Source: an uncultured Collinsella sp.
Lineage (GTDB): Bacteria; Actinomycetota; Coriobacteriia; Coriobacteriales; Coriobacteriaceae
Reading direction: 5' to 3'
Assembly: GCA_902465115.1 (NCBI GenBank)
Contig: CABQMC010000110.1
Location: 1-5,643, forward strand
Length of the DNA stretch: 5,643 bases
Shown here: positions 1 to 5,480 of the stretch, piece by piece
How positions within the stretch are numbered: the first letter of the stretch is position 1
Layout of the letters: each line of letters opens with the position of its first letter
Program-made: the position numbers and the translations under genes
Notes under the pieces: model-generated
What the model saw: the letters and a program-made list of their open reading frames with translations, nothing else
The model's database searches: none
What the model was told of the DNA's origin: nothing

Positions 1-506
1 GCGGCATCATCGGTGGCGCGCTCGTGTGCCGTATGTACAAGCTCGATGCCTGGACTTTGGCAGATCTCGCGGTCATCGGTGCTCCGCTGGCCCTGTGTCT
101 GGGGCGCTGCGCCAACTTTGTCAACGGCGAGCTGTGGGGCAAGCCGACCGATCTGCCCTGGGGCGTGATCTTTGGCAGTACCGCGGGCGATATGCCGCGC
201 CATCCCTCCCAGCTCTACGAGGCATTCCTCGAGGGCATTGTGCTCTTTTGCATCTTACAGGTGCTCAGCCGCAAAAAACCGCTGCTGCCCCAGGGCACGT
301 TTATGGGCGTGTTCGTGATGGGTTACGGCATCGTCCGCTTTCTCATTGAGTTTGTGCGCGTGCCCGATGCCCAGCTGGGCTACCTGCTGGGCGGCGTCAT
401 CACCATGGGCCAGCTGTTGAGTCTGCCGCTCGTGATTGCGGGCCTGGCGCTCATCATTTTCGCCCGACACCGCAATCGCCCCCAGCGCATCTACCTCGAC
501 GCCTAG
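1..506 (+). CDS. lgt: Prolipoprotein diacylglyceryl transferase, C-terminal part (5' end outside window)
   Basis: Lgt is an inner-membrane enzyme that moves diacylglycerol from phosphatidylglycerol onto the lipobox cysteine of prolipoproteins, the first step of bacterial lipoprotein maturation. The reading frame is open from the window edge (first full codon at base 3) to TAG at 504-506, so the N-terminal part is missing; about 167 codons are present. The family signature is clear: GRCANFVNGELWG at 102-140, containing the Arg and Asn known to be important in E. coli Lgt, then PTDLPWGVIF, RHPSQLYEAFLEG, and RFLIEFVRVPDAQLG from 336, which holds the second conserved Arg/Glu region, followed by the MGQLLSLP segment of the last helix. 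Several hydrophobic stretches fit a polytopic protein. No inactivating change is visible in the part seen. A possible terminator hairpin begins 11 bases after the stop. Identification is firm; the true start cannot be seen. Confidence 0.96.
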   Translation, partial: GIIGGALVCRMYKLDAWTLADLAVIGAPLALCLGRCANFVNGELWGKPTDLPWGVIFGSTAGDMPRHPSQLYEAFLEGIVLFCILQVLSRKKPLLPQGTFMGVFVMGYGIVRFLIEFVRVPDAQLGYLLGGVITMGQLLSLPLVIAGLALIIFARHRNRPQRIYLDA

Positions 507-516
507 CCACCACATG

Positions 517-553
517 CCACCACAAGGGGGACAGGCACCTTTGTGGTGGTTTT
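517..553 (+). terminator. Hairpin with T-run after lgt (candidate terminator, overlaps repeat copy 1)
   Basis: Bases 517-528 (CCACCACAAGGG) pair with 538-549 (CCTTTGTGGTGG) as a 12-bp stem with one G-U pair, leaving a 9-base loop, and four T follow at 550-553. This has the form of an intrinsic terminator 10 bases past the lgt stop. A second CCACCACA lies at 507-514, so the left arm is partly duplicated. The hairpin coincides with the GGGGACAGG repeat, so it may be a repeat element that has been used as a terminator rather than a native one. Confidence 0.5.
526..549. repeat. Short hairpin repeat, copy 1 (GGGGACAGG...CTTTG)
   Basis: The sequence GGGGACAGGCACCTTTG at 527-543 shares its first nine bases and the CTTTG block, at the same spacing, with 2779-2795. 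Both copies are intergenic, about 20 bases after a stop codon, on the same strand, and enclosed by inverted arms. Such small palindromic units resemble REP-like elements moved by Y1-type (RAYT) transposases; that link is an inference, and no transposase gene is in this window. Confidence 0.5.
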
Positions 554-673
554 GCCGGGCAACGATGACAGAACCGTAACGTTTTCCCAGATAAAACCTG
601 CCAAAATAAACGCGACGCCGCCCGCATCGTTTGGTTTAAGCGCTATCCCGCCAAACAGACGCTCATCGCATTT

Positions 674-2761
674 TTGCTCGCCCTGCTGGCGACCACGGCG
701 TTTTCCATCGATCCCGCCCCGGTGTCGAGCAACGCAGTCTTGGCGATTGACCCCAAAGCCTCGGGCATGCTGTACGTGTGCTACGAGGTGCTCCTCTCGT
801 TTGCCGGCCATACCGACGCGGTCATGCTGCTTGCGCTTGCCTGCCTGCTCACGCTGCCGTTTCGCTACGTGTTCTTTGGCCGCGGCGACGCTTGGCGTCC
901 CTCGGTGATCCTTCCGTCGCTGTTCTTTGCCGTCTGCATGGTGTTTGGCCGCAGCTACGACCTCACCGATTCGGCCGAGATCGTGCTCGGCGACAAGGCC
1001 CGCATCATCTGCGCCTGGATAGGCGGTGCGGGCTGGATGCTCTTGGCGGTCGTTGCCTTCTACCTTGCCTTTGAGTGTCTAGATTGGCTGAGCTCTCGGC
1101 GCATTCCGTTTTCCGAAGCGCACTTTGGCCGCGTATGGCGTGTGGCTCACGCCGTGCTCTCGGTCCATCCCTTTGCCGGGCCCTTCCTGGTGCTTATGAT
1201 CGCCTGGGCGCCCACGCTCATCGCTTCGCTGCCCGGCCTTTTTATGGGAGATACGGGTGCGCAGATTCGCCAGTGGTTCAACTACCCCAACGGCACGAGT
1301 GACTACCTGCGCCTGCTCAATCCCAATGTGTTGCTCAACGGCCATCATCCGGTGGTGCACACGGCCATCATCGGCTCATGTGTGCAACTGGGGCTTTCGC
1401 TATTCAGCAGCGCCAATGCGGGCCTTGCCATCTACACCTGTGCCCAATTTGTCATCACGGCCGCCTGCATGGCCTATTCCATATCTTCGCTGCGCAAGCT
1501 GGGCGTGAGCCTGCCGGCCCGCGGCGTCATCTTGTTGTTCTTTTCATTTATGCCGATGTTATCCAATTACGCGGCGCTGCTGACCAAAGATGTGCTGTTT
1601 GCCGACGCGTTTTTGGTGCTGTTGGTGCAGACCGTGAAGCTCGTGGCCTGCGGCCTGCCCCGTCGCGATGCCAATGCCAAGCGCGCGGGCGAACAGGCGC
1701 CTGTGCTCTTTGCACGCCACGACTGGCTGTTGCTCGTGCTGGGTGCCATGGGTTCCACGTTTTTGCGCAATGGCGGCCTGGTCTTTCCGTTGGCGGCCTG
1801 CGTGATTGCGGCGGCGTTTTGCGCTTGGGACGCGCATGTGGCCCGTCGCGTGGCCAAACAGTCTGGCGTCACGCCCTCGTACGCCACGCCACGCTTCCGC
1901 TGGGTCGGCGTGCTCGCAGTGCTTGCGCTCTGCCTTGTCTCCAACATGTATTTCACCAAGGTCTTTATGCCGGCGCACGATATCACGCCGGGCTCCAAGC
2001 GCGAGATCCTCTCGATTCCGTTTCAGCAGACGGCGCGCTTCGTCCAAAAGCACGACGGCCTTAATTCGGGCGTTAACCCCAAGGTCAAAGACGATGGCAC
2101 GATTGAGGAAGCTCCCTGCGACGGCCTGGTGACCGATGAGGAGCGCGCTGTGATCGATCGCGTGCTTAAGTACGAGAACCTGGGCCGTCGCTACAACCCC
2201 GACAAATCGGATGCCGTCAAAAACTGCTTCAATGAGTACGCCTCGCAGGAGGACATCAAGGCCTATTTTGAGGTGTGGGCCCAGATGTTCAAAAAGGACC
2301 CCGAGTGCTATATCTCGGCGCTTGTCAATAACTACTACGGGTACTTCTATCCGAGCGCTCGCGATGCGTGGGTCTACAGCACGGCGCGCAGTGCCGAGAT
2401 CATGGCGAAGCCCGATAACCTCAAGTACTTTGACTTCCATCCGGTCGACAGCAAAGCCGTGCGCTGGTGCGACCATCTGATTAACCTGTACCGTGTGGCG
2501 GTGCAGCGCATTCCGTTTATCTCGCTCACCATGAGCTCGGCCACCTACGTGTGGATCATGATCGTCGTGGTGGTCTACCTGTTGCGTCGCCATTCGTGGC
2601 GCGCGCTGGCCATCTGGATACCGCTGCTGGGTGTGCTCGCCGTGTGCCTGATCGGTCCATGTAACGGATCGACCTACATGCGCTACCTGTACCCAGTCAT
2701 TGCATGCATGCCCTTCGCCATCGGTGCCACGATCACCCGCAGCGACCTCCTCTGGGCCTAG
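674..2761 (+). CDS. Large polytopic membrane protein, DUF6020/GT-C glycosyltransferase-like; 5' end unresolved
   Basis: This is a membrane protein of at least 695 residues with roughly a dozen hydrophobic segments. It resembles the DUF6020 group, which looks like GT-C glycosyltransferases acting on lipid-linked sugars outside the membrane; the substrate is unknown. Numbering from the TTG at 674, visible landmarks are GDTGAQ with Asp193 in the first large outer loop, NGHHPVVHT (His224, His225, His229), LLTKDVLF (Lys305, Asp306), FLRNGG (Arg365), an outer domain of about residues 435-610 with YNPDKSD (from Tyr507) and NNYYGYFYPSARD, and a C-terminal RYLYP. The start is doubtful. TTG 674 has no ribosome binding site and would cut the first helix (TLIAFLLALLATTAFSI) in half. 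The frame stays open upstream to 569 and reads as a basic N-terminus (RIVWFKRYPAKQ), but contains no ATG, GTG or TTG. ATG at 565 is out of frame. The gene may be frameshifted at its start or use an unusual start codon. The family call is from remembered motifs, not a search. Confidence 0.8.
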   Translation: MLALLATTAFSIDPAPVSSNAVLAIDPKASGMLYVCYEVLLSFAGHTDAVMLLALACLLTLPFRYVFFGRGDAWRPSVILPSLFFAVCMVFGRSYDLTDSAEIVLGDKARIICAWIGGAGWMLLAVVAFYLAFECLDWLSSRRIPFSEAHFGRVWRVAHAVLSVHPFAGPFLVLMIAWAPTLIASLPGLFMGDTGAQIRQWFNYPNGTSDYLRLLNPNVLLNGHHPVVHTAIIGSCVQLGLSLFSSANAGLAIYTCAQFVITAACMAYSISSLRKLGVSLPARGVILLFFSFMPMLSNYAALLTKDVLFADAFLVLLVQTVKLVACGLPRRDANAKRAGEQAPVLFARHDWLLLVLGAMGSTFLRNGGLVFPLAACVIAAAFCAWDAHVARRVAKQSGVTPSYATPRFRWVGVLAVLALCLVSNMYFTKVFMPAHDITPGSKREILSIPFQQTARFVQKHDGLNSGVNPKVKDDGTIEEAPCDGLVTDEERAVIDRVLKYENLGRRYNPDKSDAVKNCFNEYASQEDIKAYFEVWAQMFKKDPECYISALVNNYYGYFYPSARDAWVYSTARSAEIMAKPDNLKYFDFHPVDSKAVRWCDHLINLYRVAVQRIPFISLTMSSATYVWIMIVVVVYLLRRHSWRALAIWIPLLGVLAVCLIGPCNGSTYMRYLYPVIACMPFAIGATITRSDLLWA

Positions 2762-2807
2762 CCCAAGATTGGCATATCGGGGACAGGTTGCTTTGCGCCA
2801 AGGGGCT
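2760..2807. repeat. Short hairpin repeat, copy 2 (GGGGACAGG...CTTTG), after the DUF6020-like gene
   Basis: GGGGACAGGTTGCTTTG lies at 2779-2795 and matches copy 1 (527-543) except for the three middle bases. Inverted arms surround it: TTGGC at 2769-2773 pairs with GCCAA at 2797-2801, and AGCCC at 2760-2764, overlapping the stop codon, pairs with GGGCT at 2803-2807, with an uneven internal loop between the two stems. No T-run follows, so it is less convincing than copy 1 as a terminator. Its position just after a stop codon matches copy 1. Confidence 0.45.
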
Positions 2808-2841
2808 GCATCATCACGACGCCTTCATTTTGGGGTTTATC

Positions 2842-2883
2842 TTGCAGGCCGGTAGGTATATCATAACGACGTTTGTTTATATT
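2842..2883 (+). promoter_or_regulatory. Possible yebC promoter region
   Basis: The last 100 bases before yebC are the most AT-rich part of this spacer. A -10-like TATATT (five of six consensus bases) lies at 2878-2883, but no good -35 stands 16-18 bases ahead of it. An alternative is TTGCAG at 2842-2847 followed 16 bases later by TAACGA, a poor -10. A promoter is expected here because the preceding gene has a different codon style and a hairpin repeat separates the two. The exact boxes are uncertain. Confidence 0.3.
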
Positions 2884-2932
2884 GCCCGAGCATCCACGCT
2901 GGGCTTTAGGTCGAAACCGATAGGAGACACGT

Positions 2933-3739
2933 ATGTCCGGACACTCTAAGTGGGCCACAACCAAGCATCGTAAGGGCGCGCAGGACGCCAAGCGTTCCGC
3001 CCTCTTCTCCAAGCTCAGCCGCAACATCACCGTTGCTGCCCGTCTCGGCGGCGACCCGCTGCCCGAGAACAACGCCAGCCTTGCCGCTGCCGTCGCTAAG
3101 GCCAAGGCTCAGTCCATGCCTAAGGACAAGATCAAGTCCGCTATCGATAAGGCCTTTGGTTCGGGTGCCGATGCCGCCGTCTACGAGAACATCGTGTACG
3201 AGGGCTACGGTCCCGCCGGTGTCGCCGTCTACGTCGACTGCCTGACCGACAACCGCAACCGCACTGCTGCCGACGTCCGTTCCGCCTTCTCCCACGCTGG
3301 TGGCAACCTGGGCACCTCCGGTTCCGTCGCCTTCCAGTTTGAGCGCAAGGGCCAGATCGTCGTTGCCAAGGAGGTCCTGGACGAGAACGCCAAGAAGGAG
3401 ACCATGATCGCCAACGGTGCTGCCGGTGACGAGGATGAGTTCATGATGGCCATCGCCGAGGCCGGTGGCGAGGACTACGAGGACGCCGGCGAGGAGTGGA
3501 TCGTCTGGACCGCTGCCAACGACGTCATGGCTGTCTCCAAGGCGCTCGAGGAGCAGGGCATCCAGGTCAAGGGCTCCGAGACCACCATGGTCCCGACCAC
3601 CCCGACCGAGGTCTCCGGTGCTGACGCCAAGAAGGTTCAGCGCCTCATCGACCGTCTTGAGGAGCTCGACGACGTCCAGGACGTCTACAGCACCATGGAC
3701 ATGACCGACGAGGTCATCGCTGCCCTCGAGGAGGAGTAG
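2933..3739 (+). CDS. yebC: YebC/PmpR/TACO1-family expression regulator
   Basis: This 268-residue cytosolic protein belongs to the YebC/PmpR family. Members have been described as DNA-binding transcription regulators (PmpR) and, for TACO1 and some bacterial YebC proteins, as factors that help ribosomes through difficult stretches such as polyproline; which role applies here cannot be told. The signature N-terminus MSGHSKWATTKHRKGAQDAKR, then FSKLSRNITVAARLGG, MPKDKI (residues 62-67), YEGYGPAGVAVYVDCLTDNRNRTA (89-112), GGNLGTSGSVAFQFERKG (123-140), TMVP (218-221) and LIDRLEELDDVQDVY (238-252) are all present. The family is usually about 240-250 residues; the surplus lies at about 145-165, between the FERKG strand and the acidic DEDEFMMA helix, plus an acidic C-terminal tail. 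ATG 2933 is supported by AGGAG at 2922-2926, six bases upstream. Codons favour C-ending forms (GTC, CTC, TCC, AAG) more than in the upstream gene, suggesting strong expression. It appears to be its own transcription unit. Confidence 0.97.
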   Translation: MSGHSKWATTKHRKGAQDAKRSALFSKLSRNITVAARLGGDPLPENNASLAAAVAKAKAQSMPKDKIKSAIDKAFGSGADAAVYENIVYEGYGPAGVAVYVDCLTDNRNRTAADVRSAFSHAGGNLGTSGSVAFQFERKGQIVVAKEVLDENAKKETMIANGAAGDEDEFMMAIAEAGGEDYEDAGEEWIVWTAANDVMAVSKALEEQGIQVKGSETTMVPTTPTEVSGADAKKVQRLIDRLEELDDVQDVYSTMDMTDEVIAALEEE

Positions 3740-3744
3740 CGCCA

Positions 3745-3762
3745 GCACGGATTGAGCCGTGC
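3745..3762 (+). other. Small hairpin after yebC
   Basis: GCACGG at 3745-3750 pairs with CCGTGC at 3757-3762 around the 6-base loop ATTGAG. It starts five bases past the yebC stop and has no T-run, so it is unlikely to end transcription itself; it may protect the 3' end of the mRNA. The loop also contains part of a -35-like TTGAGC (3752-3757). Confidence 0.4.
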
Positions 3763-3808
3763 ATATCTGGGCATAATGAAGCGAGCATGCAAGCCTCGTG
3801 GAATAGAT

Positions 3809-3850
3809 GAGCCGGATCCGCGTGCATGAGGCACCGGACCCGGCTCTTTT
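3809..3850 (+). terminator. Intrinsic terminator of yebC
   Basis: A long hairpin is formed by GAGCCGG (3809-3815) with CCGGCTC (3840-3846), then TCCG (3817-3820) with CGGA (3835-3838), then GTGC (3822-3825) with GCAC (3831-3834). An A/C mismatch and one bulged C interrupt it, and the loop is ATGAG. Four T follow at 3847-3850. The stem strength and T-run make this a convincing rho-independent terminator, about 70 bases beyond the yebC stop, separating it from the amaP operon. Confidence 0.85.
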
Positions 3851-3855
3851 ATAAT
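3850..3855 (+). promoter_or_regulatory. Perfect -10 box TATAAT, possible amaP operon promoter
   Basis: TATAAT at 3850-3855 matches the sigma-70 -10 consensus exactly and starts on the last T of the terminator T-run. Transcription would begin near 3862, leaving a leader of about 44 bases before the amaP start. No clear -35 is found 16-18 bases upstream, because that stretch is inside the terminator stem, so the promoter may be weak, activator-dependent or use another sigma factor. Confidence 0.4.
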
Positions 3856-3905
3856 GATGCGAATCGTTTTGCATTCTGAGGATCGAGATTTGAAGGGAGC
3901 GCCGC

Positions 3906-4451
3906 ATGCGCGTGCTCAAACGAGCCCTGGCGATCGTGTATCTTGCCGCCGCCGTCGTGGCGCTGGGCACGTTAGTCTGCCAGTTTTGGGGACCATATAC
4001 CTATCGCTTTATGCTGCTGATGCGCGATCCGCTGCCTCGCATCGTTGTTACGGCGTGCGGCGGTGTCGTGGCGCTCGGCGTACTCGTGGGTTTCTTCCGC
4101 CTGATGTTTGCTCGTCGCGAGCCGTCCTGCGTGCATCCGGCGGGGGAGCGTAATATCGAGGTCACACTCGCGGCCCTCTCCTCGTGCGCTCGCACTGCGG
4201 CAGAGCACGACGACCGCGTGATGGTCGAGCATGTCGAGGCACGCGTGCAGGGCTCCGACGAATCGCGCGTCCGTTTTAAGGTCGACGCCATCGCGCTCGA
4301 CGACCGGGATGTGGCCTCCCTTGCAGCCGCGATGCAGCAACGTATCGAGGAGGCCTGCGACACCATGCTCGGCACGCCGGGCACGACCGCACGCGTTCGT
4401 TTTTTGCCGTCCAAGACTACCGTCCAGACCGTGGAGGTTTCCGGTGAGTGA
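3906..4451 (+). CDS. amaP: AmaP-like alkaline shock response membrane anchor protein
   Basis: In Staphylococcus aureus AmaP is the membrane protein that tethers Asp23 to the cytoplasmic membrane. This 181-residue protein has two hydrophobic segments near the N-terminus (about residues 7-26 and 46-67) joined by a loop ending in RDPLPR, then a basic MFARRE stop, then a soluble domain of about 110 residues with alternating beta/alpha character (VEVTLAALSS-like strand, VMVEHVEARVQG, VRFKVDAIAL, a helix AAAMQQRIEEACDTMLG, and ARVRFLP). This is the expected AmaP layout of two helices plus a small Asp23-like domain. ATG 3906 has AAGGGAG at 3893-3899, six bases upstream. The stop at 4449-4451 overlaps the GTG start of the next gene, so the two are probably translationally coupled. 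Sequence similarity to staphylococcal AmaP looks low; topology and the adjacent DUF2273 and Asp23 genes carry the call. Confidence 0.8.
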   Translation: MRVLKRALAIVYLAAAVVALGTLVCQFWGPYTYRFMLLMRDPLPRIVVTACGGVVALGVLVGFFRLMFARREPSCVHPAGERNIEVTLAALSSCARTAAEHDDRVMVEHVEARVQGSDESRVRFKVDAIALDDRDVASLAAAMQQRIEEACDTMLGTPGTTARVRFLPSKTTVQTVEVSGE

Positions 4452-4821
4452 TACCAATCAAGACAAGACCGTTCGCACCCCGCGCCTGACCATCGATCAG
4501 AGTGCTGCGCCGGCAGGCGAGGTCGTCGATTCCAAGGTAGAGGGTGCCGAGTCGCATGACGCGGTCGCCGACGATTTTGATGAGGCCATGGGTCTCATCA
4601 AGGGTACGGGGGCGGCTATCTGGAGCTATGCCGTCCGTCATCCCAATACCACGCTCGGAGCCGTCGCTGGTTTTGTGCTCGCTGTGCTGGTTCTCACGCT
4701 CGGCCTGTGGGATACGCTCGTCATCGCATTCTTTGTGCTGATCGGCGCCGTGATTGGCCAGATTCGAGACGGCGAGAACGGGATCGTCAACTTCTTCGGT
4801 CGTCTGTTTAGCGGCCGCTAG
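4444..4821 (+). CDS. DUF2273 family small membrane protein with acidic N-terminal extension
   Basis: This 125-residue protein has a C-terminal half typical of DUF2273, a small membrane protein found beside AmaP and Asp23 in Gram-positive bacteria: HPNTTLGAVAGFVLA (from residue 66), two tightly spaced helices at about 71-88 and 91-106 split by the short turn LGLWDT, then VIGQIRDGENG and a short amphipathic tail NFFGRLFSGR. Its molecular role is not established; it is thought to belong to the Asp23 membrane assembly. DUF2273 proteins are commonly only about 60 residues, so the first 60 residues here, polar and acidic (VADDFDEAM), are an extension. The start is GTG 4444, inside the last codons of amaP (overlap GTGAGTGA, 8 bp), with GGAGG at 4433-4437 six bases ahead. 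The frame is open further upstream inside amaP, but no earlier start has comparable support. Confidence 0.85.
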   Translation: MSDTNQDKTVRTPRLTIDQSAAPAGEVVDSKVEGAESHDAVADDFDEAMGLIKGTGAAIWSYAVRHPNTTLGAVAGFVLAVLVLTLGLWDTLVIAFFVLIGAVIGQIRDGENGIVNFFGRLFSGR

Positions 4822-4865
4822 CATGTATTCGACCGCCGCGTGTGCGGTGGGCATAAGGAGGAACC

Positions 4866-5387
4866 ATGGCTTTTAACACGAAGGTCGATGTGGCCGATAC
4901 CGAGCTCGAGGCGGACGAGACCGTCGCTGCCGAGGCCGAGGACGTAACGCTCGAGGACGAGGCGCTCGTCGAGGCCGAACCCGCCGACGATGCGGACGAG
5001 GACGATGAGGAAACAGACGAGTCTGAGGATTCGCTGACCTATTCCAACGGTGTGATCGAGAAGATCGTCGCCATGGCCACCCGCGAGGTGCCGCACGTCC
5101 TGGGCATGAAGGGCAACCTCATGCACTTTGTGCAGGAGCAGTTCGGTGCCGAGAATCTGACCAAGGGCGTGACGGTCGAGGTCACCGATGACAACCGCGT
5201 GGTCGTCAACATTTCCGTCATTATCGAGTACGGCGCCTACGCGCCCGCGATTTTCGACGACGTTAAGGCGCGCGTGACCGAGCGTCTGGCTGCGATGACC
5301 GGCCTTGAGGTGGCAGGCGTCAACCTGCGTATCGAGGATGTCATCACCCCCGAGGAGTACGAGCACCGCACCAACCAGCACGAGTAA
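4866..5387 (+). CDS. asp23: Asp23/Gls24 family envelope stress response protein
   Basis: Asp23/Gls24 proteins are abundant cytoplasmic proteins that collect at the inner face of the membrane through AmaP and are linked to alkaline and cell-envelope stress. The conserved domain covers about residues 58-160: LTYSNGVIEKIVAMATREVPHV-like start, GVTVEVTDDNRVVVNISVIIEYGA (101-124), a helix with FDDVKARVTERLAAMTG (130-146) and LEVAGVNLRIEDV (147-159). Before it lies an unusually acidic leader of about 57 residues with many Asp and Glu (DDADEDDEETDESED at 41-55), which firmicute Asp23 proteins usually lack at this length. The segment GMKGNLMHFVQEQFGAENLTK (80-100) replaces the short glycine loop of the family. 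ATG 4866 is preceded by a strong AAGGAGGA at 4855-4862, suggesting high expression. It sits 44 bases after the DUF2273 gene, is the last gene of the operon, and is followed by two hairpins. Confidence 0.93.
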   Translation: MAFNTKVDVADTELEADETVAAEAEDVTLEDEALVEAEPADDADEDDEETDESEDSLTYSNGVIEKIVAMATREVPHVLGMKGNLMHFVQEQFGAENLTKGVTVEVTDDNRVVVNISVIIEYGAYAPAIFDDVKARVTERLAAMTGLEVAGVNLRIEDVITPEEYEHRTNQHE

Positions 5388-5424
5388 CCTACCAAAAAGG
5401 GATGTTTATTTTGGCAGGTTTTAT
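5388..5424 (+). terminator. First hairpin with T-run after asp23
   Basis: CCTACCAAAA (5388-5397) pairs with TTTTGGCAGG (5409-5418) apart from one A/C mismatch, with an 11-base loop, and TTTT follows at 5419-5422. The stem begins directly after the TAA stop. It is AT-rich near the loop and therefore only moderately stable, but it has the form of an intrinsic terminator. Confidence 0.5.
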
Positions 5425-5438
5425 CTGCGAAAACGTCA

Positions 5439-5480
5439 AACGGCCGGCCGCACGGATGTATGTGCGGCCGGCCGTTATTT
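5439..5480 (+). terminator. Perfect 15-bp GC-rich hairpin, strong terminator-like
   Basis: AACGGCCGGCCGCAC at 5439-5453 is a perfect reverse complement of 5462-5476, with the 8-base loop GGATGTAT. The T-run after it (TTATTT) is interrupted, and A-rich sequence stands before it, so it could also act on transcripts from the other strand. It lies about 50 bases past asp23 and probably isolates the operon from the next gene. Its very high stability suggests a terminator or mRNA 3' protection; a protein-binding palindrome is less likely. Confidence 0.75.

Noticed and set aside
507..524. CCACCACA direct repeat as a possible CRISPR or tandem array
   Set aside because: Only two copies 10 bases apart, with no spacers; better explained as part of the hairpin repeat.
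543..908. Open frame on the + strand over the start of the DUF6020-like gene
   Set aside because: Beyond 674 it is out of frame with the real gene and its product is Arg/Pro/Cys-rich. Its beginning was considered as a lost N-terminus, but the frame starting at 569 gives a far better membrane-protein N-terminus.
1559..2593. Long open frame on the - strand inside the DUF6020-like gene
   Set aside because: It lies wholly antisense to a gene with clear membrane-protein features, is rich in His, Arg and Val without recognisable motifs, and is typical of shadow frames in GC-rich DNA.
2754..2766. TGGGCCTAGCCCA palindrome over the DUF6020-like stop codon
   Set aside because: A 5-bp stem with a 3-base loop and no T-run, too small to support as a terminator; its right arm can alternatively pair with 2803-2807.
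2906..3970. Long open frame on the - strand covering yebC
   Set aside because: Its Gly/Leu/Val/Asp-rich, low-complexity product mirrors the strong codon bias of yebC, and it runs through the yebC terminator and into amaP.
4818..5381. Open frame on the - strand antisense to asp23
   Set aside because: The product is a Leu/Val/Gly/Asp-rich mirror of the GAG- and GAC-rich asp23 codons, with no ribosome binding site or family motif.
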